NCBI GenBank assembly: GCA_000151295.1
Contig: GG745374.1
Location: forward strand, 259,704-323,703
Source of the DNA: Allomyces macrogynus ATCC 38327
Lineage: Eukaryota; Blastocladiomycota; Blastocladiomycetes; Blastocladiales; Blastocladiaceae
Reading direction: 5' to 3'
Length of the DNA stretch: 64,000 bases
Shown here piece by piece: positions 47,001 to 59,002 of the stretch. The notes under the pieces are model-generated. The model was given only the letters and a program-made list of their open reading frames with translations, did no database searches and was not told the DNA's origin. The translations under genes and the position numbers were made by a program. The stretch's first letter is position 1, and each line of letters opens with the position of its first letter.

Positions 47001-48247
47001 AGCGCCGGTACGTGCTGGGCCTGTACGGACAGCACTTGCGCGACGTCGGCGAGTATGCGGATGCAGGGATCACGTTTGAGCTTGGTGGGCATTACGATAA
47101 GGCGCGTGAGGCGTACTTGAAGGCCGGCCTGTGGCGCAGCGTGTTTTTGGTCGTCGAGAAGGCGGCGGTCGAGAATAGAGACGAGATTGACCGCGCGCGG
47201 CTCGCGTACGACGTGGCCGCGGTCTTGCACGACCGCACGGAGCACCGCGATGCGGCGCAGGTCTTGCTCGAGTATGCGGGCGATATCGAGGGCGCGATGA
47301 ACGAGCTTGTAATGGGGCAGGCGTGGGACGAGGCGACGCGCACGGTTCGTATCTCAATTGTTGCAACTCATTTTTCGTGAGCGGTGCTGACCGAACTCCT
47401 CGGCTCTTGTAGGCCCAGCTGCACAACCGCGCCGACTTGATCGAAACGCACATTCGCCCGGGCGTGGAAGAGGCGTCGCGTACGATGCTCACGCACCTGG
47501 CCGAGTTCCGCACAGACCTCGACCAACGCGTGTACCGATTGGTTGAGTGCCGCCATGAAAAGGCGGCCAAGCTCGCGGCGCTCGAGTTGGCCGAGTACGA
47601 CCCGGCGCTCAACAATATCGACCTGATGAGCGATACGACGTCGATGATGTCGACGTTCACAGGCCTGACGCTCGCGACCATGACGGCGAGTGTAACGAGC
47701 AGTCGTGCAAGTGGACGGAGGTGCGTTTTTTCCGTGCGACCCATATCGACTCTCCTCGTTTCTGACCGCTGCCCGTGACAATAGCAAAACCGGCAAGCAA
47801 AAGCGCAAGGCCGAGCGCAAGCGCCACGCCGGCAAAAAGGGCAGCATCTTCGAGGAAGAGTACCTGATCGACTCGGCGCGGCGAATCATGGACCGTGCCA
47901 TCGATGCGCGGCGCGACGTGCACGCCCTGCTCATTGCGCAAGTGCGGTTCGGTTTCCTCGACGCGGCGCAGGTCGTGCAGGCCGCCTATGCCGACTTGCT
48001 CGCGCACTTCCGCGCGCAGTTTGACACATTGTTCACGCCGCCGCCCGTCCACCCGATGCAACTCGTCGTCGACAAGTTCCGGCTCCAGCAGGAGATGGGC
48101 ATGTCGCCGGAACAGGCCGAGGCGCACCTGAATGCGCAGCAAGGGGTGCCGGTGAGCGAAGGCGGGCGCGCGGTCGCGAGCCCTGGGCCGCCCAAGGTGC
48201 CCGAGGATAAGGAGTGGAAGCTGGCGATTTTGAATGCGGCGCCGTGA
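44059..48247 (+). CDS. ELP1: Elongator complex subunit 1 (Elp1/Iki3)
   Basis: Exons 44059–44205, 44274–45508, 45580–47344, 47413–47720 and 47785–48247, in phase, 1305 residues (usual ~1300). The start MRSLTLLREAW is typical. The N-terminal beta-propeller contains ITWTGDGAQFAISSVD, RELAWNMDSTVLLVWAE and LQLWTMNNYHWYLKQCIEL, with VPPPYSASRL at its end. The C-terminal helical repeats include VEYLNLLLSSLKRDDIIE and YLAFLGELKQLPDAYRKYKI, and the tail carries the basic block GKQKRKAERKRHAGKKGS before the dimerisation region. Elp1 is the scaffold of Elongator, which with Elp3 makes the cm5 modification on wobble uridine of tRNAs. The splice after GTCGA (donor GTACGT, acceptor CATAG) gives the best join. 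Confidence 0.95.
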
Positions 48248-49191
48248 TGGGTGATGGGTGGGGAGTGGTGAGGAGCGGGGTGTGTTTTTGTGTGGTTTTG
48301 GACGATCGGCGCCGTGCTCCTTGGTTCCTGCTTCGTCTGGGGTTAGATTTAAGTTGCTATTGCAAATTGCTCACCTCGGTATCGGACATGCTCTCTTGCG
48401 CGCTGGGCATCATTTTCTTGCCCATTGAGCAAGCCGAGGTCTTCACCAGCGTCGCCATAGCGACGTCGTGTTTGACTGGCGTGCTGAACGGTCAGTGTTC
48501 ACCTGGTGCGCTCCTGTGTTCGCCAGGTGCGTTCCTGTATTCGACAAGTGCAGTGGGGTCGAAAACCTAAGCTACGGTGGTAGCGGACCGAGTCAAACAC
48601 ACGTGATCCTTTCAAAACCTGGCTTTCGCCTTTGCCGCTCGCAACTTGGCAACGCTGTCAAACCTCCTTTTGTGCTCCTTCTTCCCGCCAAAGAACCTGC
48701 AAAATGGCAAGTTGCTGCCCGACCCCCACCGACCGACATTGCGACCACCGCATCACCACCACACCACCACCGCCAGGACCGCAAAATCCGCCATTCCGTC
48801 GCGACAACGACGACCACGCTGCCGCGCCAGCAGTTCCGCTGATAACGACCGCCGCGACGACGAATTTGTGGCCGCAACGGGTTCATGCCGGGGGGTCGTC
48901 ACGCCGGTCCATCCGTTTCGACGCACCGCGACTTTGCGCATCGCGACCGTTACGGCCGCTCCCCAGCGTAGCGGGCCGCTTGCTGGATTGATTGCCCCAC
49001 GCTGAACCCTCCGGCTGAACCCGTCGCGTCGGCGGCATTTTTGCGTGCGGCATCCCGCGTGCTGCACCCGTTGCGATCTCGCTTGCTGCGCGTTTGCTGC
49101 TATGTTGCCACCATGATCAGAGTTGCGGGAGGCAGACGATTGCACGCGCGGATTGGCGGTTCTGCGTGCTCGCGGGCGGTTTCGCTCATTG
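48248..49191. other. intergenic, ELP1 3' flank and eL43 promoter
   Basis: No supported gene. A short imperfect direct repeat lies at 48494–48556. The rest is C-rich, as often seen upstream of ribosomal-protein genes, but no named element was recognised. Confidence 0.45.
48494..48556. repeat. three imperfect 21-base direct repeats
   Basis: Units AGTGTTCACCTGGTGCGCTC(C), TGTGTTCGCCAGGTGCGTTC(C) and TGTATTCGACAAGTGCAGTG(G) follow head to tail. Confidence 0.6.
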
Positions 49192-49646
49192 ATGGTGGTG
49201 GAGTGGTCGCTGCTGTCATGGCTGCATTCCTTTCCCCCAGAACCGACGATTAACGCTTTCCTGCGGTTCTGCTCGTTAATTTGTGCGGCGAATAGGCCAA
49301 GCGCACCAAGAAGGTTGGCATCGTCGGCAAGTACGGTACGCGTTACGGCGCGACGCTGCGTAAGCAGATCAAGAAGATGGAAATCACGCAGCACGCCAAG
49401 TACACGTGCTCGTTCTGCGGCAAGGACTCGGTCAAGCGCACCGCGGTCGGCATCTGGCACTGCAAGGGCTGCAAGAAGACCATGGCCGGTGGCGCGTGGA
49501 CGGTTGGGTGCGTAAATTCGTGGCTTCGGACGAGGTGTTTGTTTGAGTGGACAGGATCTGACCATGTGCATCGCATTGATAGCACCACGGCCGCCGCCAC
49601 GGTCCGCTCGACGGTCCGTCGTCTTCGTGAGCTCGCCGAGTCGTAA
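49192..49646 (+). CDS. RPL43: 60S ribosomal protein eL43 (L37a)
   Basis: Exon 2 (49296–49507) and exon 3 (49583–49646) are certain: [18 protein letters not shown], the zinc finger CSFCGK … HCKGCKK (four Cys), AGGAWTVG, then [20 protein letters not shown]. With an initiator Met the protein is 92 residues, exactly the family length. The start must be a tiny exon consisting of ATG alone, joined to GCC at 49296. I placed it at 49192–49194 because an intron of 101 bases with a GATTAAC branch site then fits, but its donor (GTGGTG) is weak and other upstream ATGs are possible. An ATG- or ATGG-only first exon is common for this gene in fungi. The protein sits near the E site of the large ribosomal subunit. 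Confidence 0.9.
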
Positions 49647-50944
49647 ATGGCGACCGGTCGACGTTCAATACAGTTTTCGCTTTCGAGTGATTCCGAATCC
49701 GTGACAATCTGAGGGAACATCATATCCTTGGGGGACTTGGAGAATCTGGAACGCGTTCTCGTCAGCATGTCGTCGTTTCGCTTCCATTCTTTCAATGCGT
49801 CCGCTGTCAGTTCCCATGTGCTTGGTGCCTGCTGGCGCTTCAACTTGTCTGCAAAATCACACCAAAAACGGTCGATCACCGTGCTGGTGCACTGCGATGC
49901 GTTGCTTGTCTGCTCAACAATCCTCGAAGTGAAATGAGTCGCTCACGCAGCGCGCTTTGTCAAACGATAGATAGCGCTCAAGGAGAAATCTAAATGTGAA
50001 AAGAAAAACACCAGAGGTGGACTGAAGGACTCAGCGTTCACAACAACATGCTCCTCCTGCTACCATTGTCTGCCAGCCATGCGCTCATGGCGCTCTGCGA
50101 CTTGCTGTTGACAATGTGCAGAGCAAGGGCGACATTCTTTTCTGGCGCGTGTACAATGAGGAACAGGAGGAGAGCACGTCCAAGCAGGAGAACACGTCCA
50201 AATTGACAGAAATGGGCGATGAAAAACAGGCGCATCTGAACCAATGCCATAATGGCACAGTTAGCTGAGATCTCAATATTGGTGATGGGAATAGAGGTGG
50301 TCACAATCAAGCATCCAGTCTATCCTAGCTGTGGCTGCTTGTGTTGTCACTTGTTGTTGTGATCTTTGTTGTCCTTGCTTTGGTGTCCATGCATTGATGA
50401 TAATGATGTGATCACTTGTTGCAGCTGCAACTGTCACACCAAGAATTGCAGTCTATGTTGCAAATCTCTGCTGCAACATGTGCACAATGCAGACTGTTGT
50501 TCCCCTGCATGAACCTGGCCACCCAGCCTGCACTGAATAATAACAAGTGCCTTTTTGAGTGGCATCAGACAGACTGCCAAGGAGAAATGGCTGTGCACAA
50601 GCACAAACGAATTGTTGGAGAGTGTCTGTGTAATTGTGCACAGCATGTGGCAGGTCAGGGGTCAAGGCATTGTTGTCATACATCAGTGCAAGCTTACCTT
50701 TGCCACTCCCAGCTTCAATGGACTGGACGCATTTTTGTTTTCCTTTTGTTGGCATCCACCAGCCCTCTGCTTGACCACATGCAGATCAGCTGCACTTGAT
50801 GCACTGAGTGACATGCTGACTGACTTCTGTGGCCAATTCTCACAGTCACTTTTGATTCAGCCCACCACACACAAAAGACTGTGCAAACTGCCCAGCACCA
50901 ACCTCAAAGCAAGTCTTGCCAGCCTGACAACAACTGAACTTCAT
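49647..50944. other. gene-poor, increasingly CpG-depleted
   Basis: The first 230 bases are open on the minus strand (possible exon, not supported). From about 49930 the composition changes: AT rises, CG becomes rare and TG/CA common. No intact gene. A stretch at about 50045–50140 (ATG-led SASHALMALCDLLLTM) may be another remnant of the LRR family. Confidence 0.4.
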
Positions 50945-51000
50945 TGTTGAAGAGCTCAAACCACACCACCACATCCTCTTGGCCCTGCCTGCCAAAATTT
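50401..51000. other. CpG-depleted core
   Basis: Only two CG dinucleotides occur in these 600 bases (at 50608 and 50728 or within a base of those), although C and G together make up almost half of the bases. TG and CA are abundant. Confirmed genes elsewhere in the window have several CG in every 60 bases. Confidence 0.85.
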
Positions 51001-52959
51001 GATCGAAATAGCACTCTACATCCTCCATCCCAACAGTTGCATGGGTACCTGTGTATCAATTGCACCAAGAGGTCACAATGCAGTCCCTCTGCCCACAACT
51101 TTGCTCTTTGCACTTCAAAATGCATGCCACACGTTGCATGCAGTTGCTGAAGCCATGCTACATTGGCATATTGACATGGCATTGTTGATCAAGACTGATG
51201 AGCATGGCGCCCAGGGTGTCAAACTGGCAGGCTGGGTGGATCTCATCCTTGAAACGCCTGGACGATGCGTTGTGCAGAAGGACTTGCTGCTTGATCTGGT
51301 TGCACAAACGCCATCAAATCCTTGGGATCTGCATGTGGCAATGCTGCCACCCTCCATCTATGCCCTCTACTATGTAGGGGGCCAGCACAAGCAGTACCAT
51401 TGTGTCATCCTGGACAGAATTTCGTCATTATTCTTGGGCGAGCAGATGTGTAAGTCAACACTGGCTGATGCAATTGAAATTCCTGCTGCACTTGCTTGTG
51501 CAGTTGCATGGTTTCCACGTCTGGCTCGTATTCATATCCAGGAGTCACTCCCTGCAAGCACGTTTGCCGATATGGCCATGCGGCTAGGCGCGAATCTCAT
51601 GGCGATTGGAGTCAAGGTTGTGTGTGATGGCTGAGGAAATTGCACACCAGATTGACCTGCCACGGCTCCACCACCTGGAAACAAATGTGGGCACCAAGCT
51701 GATTTGCACAATGCTGCCATTTCTGCGTCTGTGGCGTCTGTGCATCAATGCACCCTTGATCCATGTTTCGTATGCACATTGCACACGCAGTAGCAACACT
51801 GCGCCAGTTTGAGATTGAAGGTACTATAGTTGACCTTCCCATGGCTGCACGCTGCGTTGCTTCATGGCTAATGTTACACGAGATCAATGGTAGGACCATG
51901 TACCAGGCTGTCATCATGGCCACAGTGGGACTGGCGCCTGACATGCGTTTGCCCTATGCTGCTGCCAGGACCATGCTGCCAGAGATCATGCCTGCGCTGC
52001 AGAACATGGTCTATGAGCATCACAATGCCCAATGCTCGCCTGCACCAGTGCTTCCAATGTGTCTGCTGTACCTGTCAATGCTCATACTTTGGGACGCGCC
52101 TATCCCAGTCTCGGTTATACCGCCTACACATCATCCAGGCGTCGTTCAATACTTTAATGCAATAGTGCTGCCAAAGTTGTGGAAGATTGGAATTGATGAA
52201 CGCATGCTCCTGCACCTTGCCCCTGCCTGGAGTGCGCCTGTGCTTGAGCAGCTCTTGATCTGCATCATCGACAATTGGGAACCCGTCGTCATCAGTTATA
52301 TCGCCTGGCCGTCCGTGTCAAGCATCATGACCCCAATGGACGATATTCTCACTGTTGGAATCTGTGGCGCTGCTTTTGACGCGCTCCCGCGGCTCAAGAC
52401 CTTGCAATTGTATCAACGCATCAATTGGGTTGACGGAAAAGCGCCCATCCTCCCATTTCTGAAGTCACTGACTGCCAAGTCAGCGACCATTGTGACCCTA
52501 GATCCTCCTATTCTGGTCTTGTTCACGTCGACCAGCATCAGTTCTGCTTTCGCCACCATCCCATCCAGTGTGCAGTGCGTATGGTCGGGGACTGCCACAG
52601 TGGCGGTTGTTGAGCGATTGGCGCGGTTGCCTGCTGTGTGGTCTGTCTGGTTCAGCGACATTCGGCTGAACAGCGCGTACAGCACACTCCAGACCCTGCG
52701 CCCTGCTTTCTCGCTCGAGTACACGCCTGGGCATGGCATTTGGACGGCGCTGCCAAAGACTTGGTTTTGGTATCCCATTGCGCACCAGCTGGCTGTGCAC
52801 ATGGTGCGCATTGACAGTGTGTCTGAGGCTAAGCGCGAAATTGGCGCTGTCGCCATCTGGTGGCGCGATTTTTCCGACCTTTGGCTGACGGAAGGGGAGG
52901 ACATGAGGGCTGCCGGACCACTATGGTTTCTCATCTTGATCATAAGCCAAGGGCGCTGA
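50945..52959 (+). pseudogene. F-box/LRR-like copy, frameshifted and CpG-poor
   Basis: Three frames join into one family member. The first, from about 50978, reads LALPAK then, one frame over, LIEIALYI … TTLLFALQNACHTLHAVAEA to 51634. A middle piece runs 51606–51790 (LPRLHHLETNVGTKL). The third spans 51763–52959 (VATLRQFEIEGTIVDLPMAA … YQAVIMATVGLAP … PALQNMVYE). Each aligns in order with the intact gene at 62694–64000 (LVALPAELLRLVALHV; TTLVALRRTCRTMQAVVDG; LLRLELDGDVIDLPAVAH; FQTVIMAAAGPAP; PSLRSIVYK). At least three frame breaks exist and no introns fit them. CpG is depleted, least so toward the 3' end. Confidence 0.72.
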
Positions 52960-53736
52960 TGTGGCGGTTGATGCCAAGACATTTGGTGGGTTGCACGTTG
53001 AAGGTCATGCTGACGTCAAAATCATTGATGGAGTGGCTTGTTTTCATCCGATGCGTTGGCTGAGGATGCTGGCGCAACGGATGCGGTTGACACCTTTGAT
53101 AATGTGTCCTTTGGCAGTATCACAGACGTGGAAATGGTTGAAGGAGAAGCTCATATTGCAACTGCTGTGTAGGGGACCACAAAACCTCCTCTTCTTTGTC
53201 AACCCGTTGTGGTGTTGTTCTTTTCGTGTTTCATTGTCATTGGAGCGTGCTTGCTTGCAAAGTATCATTACGTCATTGGGAACTTCCTGTGTATGAGGAG
53301 ATTGAGAAGTCAGTGTTGCAGATCATTTGTTGAAGAACACTGAAAAGCAACCAGCGAGAGAATCTGTTTTCAAGTCTGAATTGACTGCCAGCTTTGGAAC
53401 AGAACAAAAGGACTTCTTTGTTACGCATTTCGTGTGGAAATCCGCTGGTCGTTGTTTCAAATAGCATGTACATCAGTGGTGAGGAGCCAGTTCTTGCCAT
53501 GAAACACAGTTCCTGCTGAAGCACAGCCAACTATCCCTCAGGCGTGCGCTCATGATTATCGACAGGAGAAGCAGATTGCAGAGCAGGCAAACTGCAAATT
53601 GAGTAGACATTCAGCCAGTCCAGCTGGAAGTGATGAATGGTCTTGCATTGCTTCATGTCACTTTCCATTGGCTCCCTTCCTTGCCACAACACACAAGGAC
53701 CATGCAGCAGCATGGAGCCTGCAAGACGCGTTGCTC
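52960..53736. other. intergenic, no supported gene
   Basis: AT-richer, CpG-poor sequence between two broken LRR copies. No open frame with family features. Confidence 0.45.
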
Positions 53737-56230
53737 ATGACTGAACATCTCCTCTCTCTCAAACCACCACCATCACCACCGTGGAGGGCGCGCTCCTGCA
53801 GCAAACCTGCCCGCTCATGCCGCAGAGTATTTCCAGCACCAATTCAACTGTTCACGCCAGCATGAGCAGTCTCGCCGCCTTGTCTTCCCTGCCCATCAAG
53901 CTGCTGCAAAGATTGTGCAGTGCATTGTGCTCCAGGGCGCAGCATTCTCGTCAACGTGTGCCTCTGTCTGCCAGGACGGAAGTACAATGGATTTGCGACA
54001 ACTACGTGTCCATTGCTCGTGCGCATGCACCTGGCGCTCTGCCAGGCCAACTGCATGTGGCAGCATGCTATTGACTGAGTGCGAATCTGGAATGTCGATG
54101 AAATGCTGTGCTCTCCGGACTGGCACCGCATGCAACCTGCCCAACCTGGTTACCGTTTGTCATGGATGCTTGGTCCAGAAAGTGTCAGCTGGCGCTGGCG
54201 CCATTGAGTCTGCTGGAAATGGCCCAGGTAACTCTGGCCTGCTCGTTGGCTACCGAGTGAAAGGTGATCGCTGTTTTGGCAGCACTGGCTTGAAACATTG
54301 GAGAGCCAGTACTTTGTGGGTATCCCCGCCCAGTCTTGCGTGTTGGCCATGGATTTCTTTGCCAAGTTGATCTTGGCGCAGTTTCCACACTTGATTTGCC
54401 TCAACCTCCAAGTTGTCACACTTCCAGTGACATTGATTGCTGCAGTTGCTGCTTGATTGTGACCATGTGGGGGATGGGACAATGTGGCTGTGACGCTTGT
54501 TTTCCTGCACTTGCTCTGTTTGAACCTGTCGATTTGGCCACGTCCAATGACCAGTTACTACGTGGACGGCAGTGCGATCCAGTCGCTGTTTGGTGTGCCG
54601 CTCCTTCAGCAGCTTTGTGTTGACGCTCTGCGCTTTCATCCAGATTTTGTCCGTCCGCCACCACCTTGCCCATCTCGCCAGCACGCTACAGCATCTCGAC
54701 TTGATGGAGATCACAAACACCATGACAATTGACTATGTCGTGTCACTGGCGCATGATATCTTGTGGCCAGCTCTCCACCAAGTGACTGGGACTGTTGCAT
54801 TCCACCTTGACATGGCCTGCGCCCAAATGGCCCAAGACCATTTGATGGCCGCTCTTTGTCATCTTCTCTTTAATAACAATAACCGTTGCCGCCAGCGCCA
54901 CCTCAGCGCTTCCATCCTTGCAAAAGACGACCCAGGCGCGCAGCTGCCATGGGAATTGCTTGCTATGCTGCAGCTGACCTTGGCCAAGCCAAATGATGTC
55001 GATATGACCAAGTTCTTTCTCTTGGCCCTTGCTGCAGCAGCCCCCACAGCTTGCTCAGCTTGTCCTCCGGGTTCGGCCGTATTTCAACTTGTCAACTCAG
55101 TCTGGTGGAGTTGGCCAACCACTTGCATTTCCCACGCTCCTGGACCTCAACATGGATTCTGTGGACAGTTTCACCCTGTTGACGGCGTTTGACGCACCAA
55201 TGCTTGCCTGGCTCACCTTCGAGGGTATGTAAGTGCCCGATTTGGGCGTGTGGCCCATGCTCTTCTATGTTAAGCTCTCCTGCATGGGTGGCAGCACGTT
55301 CATCAATGGCGTGGCCCTTGACAAGCTGCCACAGCTCACAAAACTGCATCTTTTGGCTATTTCCCAATGGACTGGCGCAGCTCCGCTCCCTCACGCAGGT
55401 TATTGAGATCAATGTCTCAGTCAATAATCTTGCCATCTTCTTGTCTCTCGCGCTGCCCAATCTGCATACTCTGACTGTGGAGGCAACTTGTGGCGACCAC
55501 CAGCTGCAGTCAGTGTCCATGTCGCCCGCCCATCTGCGCCGTGTCATGACATACTATGTCCACCCAGTCTTGCTTGCGGAACTCGTGCATTGGCTGGCGC
55601 TCAAGACGCTCACATCCAATGCCCTGCCCCTGGGCTGCAACAAGCTGTACGTGCTGCAGCTCAAGCTTGAGTATGTGCCCAATAACGCCATCTGGCGGCT
55701 GCTCAAGCGCATGTGGCTTGTGCTGCATCTCGGGCCATGTCATTGTGCACATTGTCACTGCTGATTCTCCAGACACCGCCGTGCGCAACATGTGCACCAT
55801 GATCATTCAGCCCACTGGGCTCGAAACAAGTGCAGATGGCATGCACGAGATTGACGAAGATGAAGACGACAGCATGGTCAAGTTTTTGGCGACAGATCTC
55901 CACCAAGATTGGGGCGGGTACAGCGGCGACAGTGGTGAGGACCTGACTGCCCGTGCCTTTGCCAGTGCTGGTGTGAAGAGCTGCTCACGCGCTCACCGCA
56001 AAGGCAAGAAATGGTTGCATTCGCCACTTGTCGTTGACATGGACGTGATCGCACAAGCGTGACAAATCCTGCTGTGGTGGCAGATTGGATTCGTACGCAA
56101 GTCAAAGAACTGGACAAGGCGCATGTTGCGATTGGGGACGTTCATGTGGAGAAGTGCGTGATTCACGCCGTGGGCATTGATGTGCTGCACAGAAATGGAT
56201 GGAGGTCGTTGTGGACAGAAAGGCGTGGCG
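53737..56230 (+). pseudogene. tandem LRR-family pseudogene 1
   Basis: A family-like beginning (LMPQSISSTNSTVHASMSSL, SSLPIKLLQRL) from 53737 is followed by pieces in changing frames. These include LASTLQHLDLMEITNTMTID (about 54680), LPNLHTLTVEATCGDHQLQS (about 55460), LQLKLEYVPNNAIWRLLKRM (about 55650), then an acidic tail HEIDEDEDD and a C-terminal block VVADWIRTQVKELDKAHVAI near 56080. The last block aligns with VASRIRVQVAELGKA of the copy ending near 61.1 kb. Frameshifts and stops occur throughout, so no product is expected. Confidence 0.68.
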
Positions 56231-56689
56231 AGAAAGGACGAATAGGGTTGAGACCACAAATAGCAAGATATCATTTATTTTCCCCTCTTCACGGGCGCAT
56301 GCAGAAGCCCCAATACAGGCAAGAGTCCATTGTAGGCCCAAACAATCATGTTGGTCTGTGGGTCGTGAGTGGCTGTCAGGCATGCATTCGCAAACAGTTG
56401 CAAAGCGAGCCGCAAACAAGAGCAAGGACGACTCTCGACTCTCGTCATCCAGTTGTCATGAATACATGCGTGTTGTAGCTCAGACATGATTCCCATCACA
56501 CAAGTCTGGCACTGCAGACTTGCACTGGGTGCGCTGATGGTTCCTCAAAGGCTCAAAGGCAATGATGGAATGGCTCCACAATCATGACAAATGAGACAAA
56601 TGCGGCAGAGGTGAGCAGAGCAGTCTGAACAAGACAAAGCATCAGAACTGATCACAACCTGGTCAAGCTTGTATCGTTTCACATCGGCC

Positions 56690-58915
56690 AATCATTCCAA
56701 TTCTCAACCCACCACCACCACCTTGAACTCCGCGCACCTACAACAAACCAGGCTGCTCGAGCCAGAAAACATTGCACGCTCTAACTCGAGTGCTCATGCC
56801 AATGCTAACAGTCCCGCCAGCATGCCATCCTTGCCCGCCAAGTTGCTTTAGCTTATTCTCCAAATTATCGTGTTTCAAGAACGTGGCGTCCTCGACAATG
56901 GGTTTCTGTGGCTACTGGGCCCGGGAATTCAGATCTCGCGGCTCCAACACACCCCTTGCCAGTTCACACGCTCCTGGCGCTCTGCCATGACCAACCACTC
57001 ATGGCGGTGCGCGGTCGACAGCGTGATGATCTGGAACATGGAAGAAATGGTGTGCTCTCCGGAGTTGTGCGGCAACGGACCATTTCCGCTTGTCATGAAC
57101 TGTGAGATGTGAACCTCTGTCCAAATTTGCCAGGTGCTCACGCAACTGATTCTTCTGGGCACTGCGACCTGAGCAGCTCTGGCTTACTCTTCGGCTCTCA
57201 ACTGAAGGGCAAGTGTCCTCGGCAGCTTTGGAACCCATTGAGCGTGTCCATGCATATCGGCTGTGGACTCCAGTAGCTCTGTGTTGGCGCCCTTTGTCGG
57301 CTTCCAGATTTCGTCTGCAATCACCTCTCCTGGCTTGTACATATGATGCAGAAACTTGACTTGGGAAACCTTGCGGATGCCATGAAGATTGGCGACGTGA
57401 TGTTGTTGCTGCAGGATATTTCGTGACCTGCTCTGCATCAGCTGACTGGGACCATTGAGCTCCACTTTTGGACGGCCTGTGGCCCCAAGTCTGAGGTTCA
57501 TTTGCTGCAGGCCTCGCCTTTGAAGACAGTAGCGCTCGGCGCCGCCGCCGCCGCTACATCTACGGCTTTTCCGTTGCTGAGAAAATGAGCTCAGGGCCGC
57601 TGTTGCCCGACTTGTTGCCCGCCATGCCACGTCTGACGGAGGTCGAGCTGACCAAGGTCCTTGTGACTGTGCCCTTTCTGCAGGCACTGGCGGTCGCTGC
57701 ACCACAGCTCGCCAGACTCGTCCTCCAGGATCGGCCGTGGTTCAAGTCGCCGATTCGTGCTGAAGATTTCAATAAAACCTTCATATTTCCCGTGCTCACG
57801 GACCTGTCCATTGATTCTTGCGTGGATGACGCTCGCCTGTTGATGGCGTTCAAGAATGCGCCTGTGATTTCCCGTCTTACCTCACGTACAATCAAGTGCC
57901 TGATCTGCCCGCCTGGCCCATGCTGTCCTTTTCCAAGGTCAGCTGCATGTGCAGCAATACGCGCAGCAAAGTGTTCATGAACGGCGCGGCCCTTGACAAG
58001 CTGCCACAGCTCACGACACTCCACCTATCGCCAGAGATTTGTTGGGCCAGCGCGATTCCGCTCCTCGCGCACGTCAAAGTGCTGACTGTCTCGGTCGACC
58101 TACTTGCCACGTTTTCCCTGCTCGCGCTGTGTAACTTGCGTTCACTGACCGATTGGCCGCGATGACTTATTGCGGTCCTTGCCCGCGTTGGCTGTGCACC
58201 TCCGCCACGTCAATGCGCACTTTCTCCACCCCTCCCTTCTTGCGCATCTCATGCACCGACTGGAGCTCAAGGCGCTCACGGCCCGTGCCCTGCTCCTGAC
58301 AACACAGAATCTAACGTCCTGCTGCTCGAACTCGAATATGCGCCCGACAATGCAGTCTGGTGCGGGCTCAAGCGCATGTGGCTCGTGCCACGCGTCTCGG
58401 ACTGTGTCTTTGCGCGCGTCGTGCACACTGGAGATCCTGACACGGCCGCGCGCGACTTGCATAACATGGTCTTCCAGCCCACCAGGCTGGAGACAAACGA
58501 GCTTGGGATGTGTGAGGCAGACGGGGATGGTGACAATGTCGATGAGGACGAGGTGGCGCACCTTCGCGATTGGGCGGAGAGTGGCGAGGGGAAGAGCGAC
58601 GGCGTTGGTGGCCAGGGCAGCAGTAGCCGCAAACGGTCTAACCCTAAATGGATTGGCCACGCGGGTTGCAGGCGCTGCCACGGCTGTCGCTTGCCATCCA
58701 TCAACCTCTCCTGGTCAAGGTCATCACCAACACCGAAGCGATCTGTTTGTCAAATACCATGCGGCGATGCAGGTTGTGTCAGACTTTGTTCCCATCGCTC
58801 ACAGTTCGCAAAGCACACCTTCGCTATAGATTTCTCGTCCAAAGGCGCACGCAAAGACAAGGCAAACTGTAAAGGCATCGCATTGGTACTTTCACGTTTC
58901 TTTCAAATGAATTGA
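56690..58915 (+). pseudogene. tandem LRR-family pseudogene 2
   Basis: The start region (ARSNSSAHANANSPASMPSL, PSLPAKLL then a stop at 56848–56850) parallels the neighbouring copies. Later pieces in other frames include MPRLTEVELTKVLVTVPFLQ (about 57620), LPQLTTLHLSPEICWASAIP (about 58000) and the acidic block GDGDNVDEDEVAHLRD (about 58530), matching the tail layout of pseudogene 1. Stops and frame changes break it at least four times. Confidence 0.66.
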
Positions 58916-59002
58916 ACTGGCGAAAGAAGCGACTCTGACGAACGGGCTGTCGGAACTCTGAAATTCGTCGACGATCATCAACAGAAAGTTATTGACCCTA
59001 CA

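Noticed and set aside
49343..49879. Minus-strand frame starting MIDRFWCDFADKLKRQQ
   Set aside because: Its second half is the antisense of eL43 exons. The first 60 residues look protein-like but there is no independent evidence.
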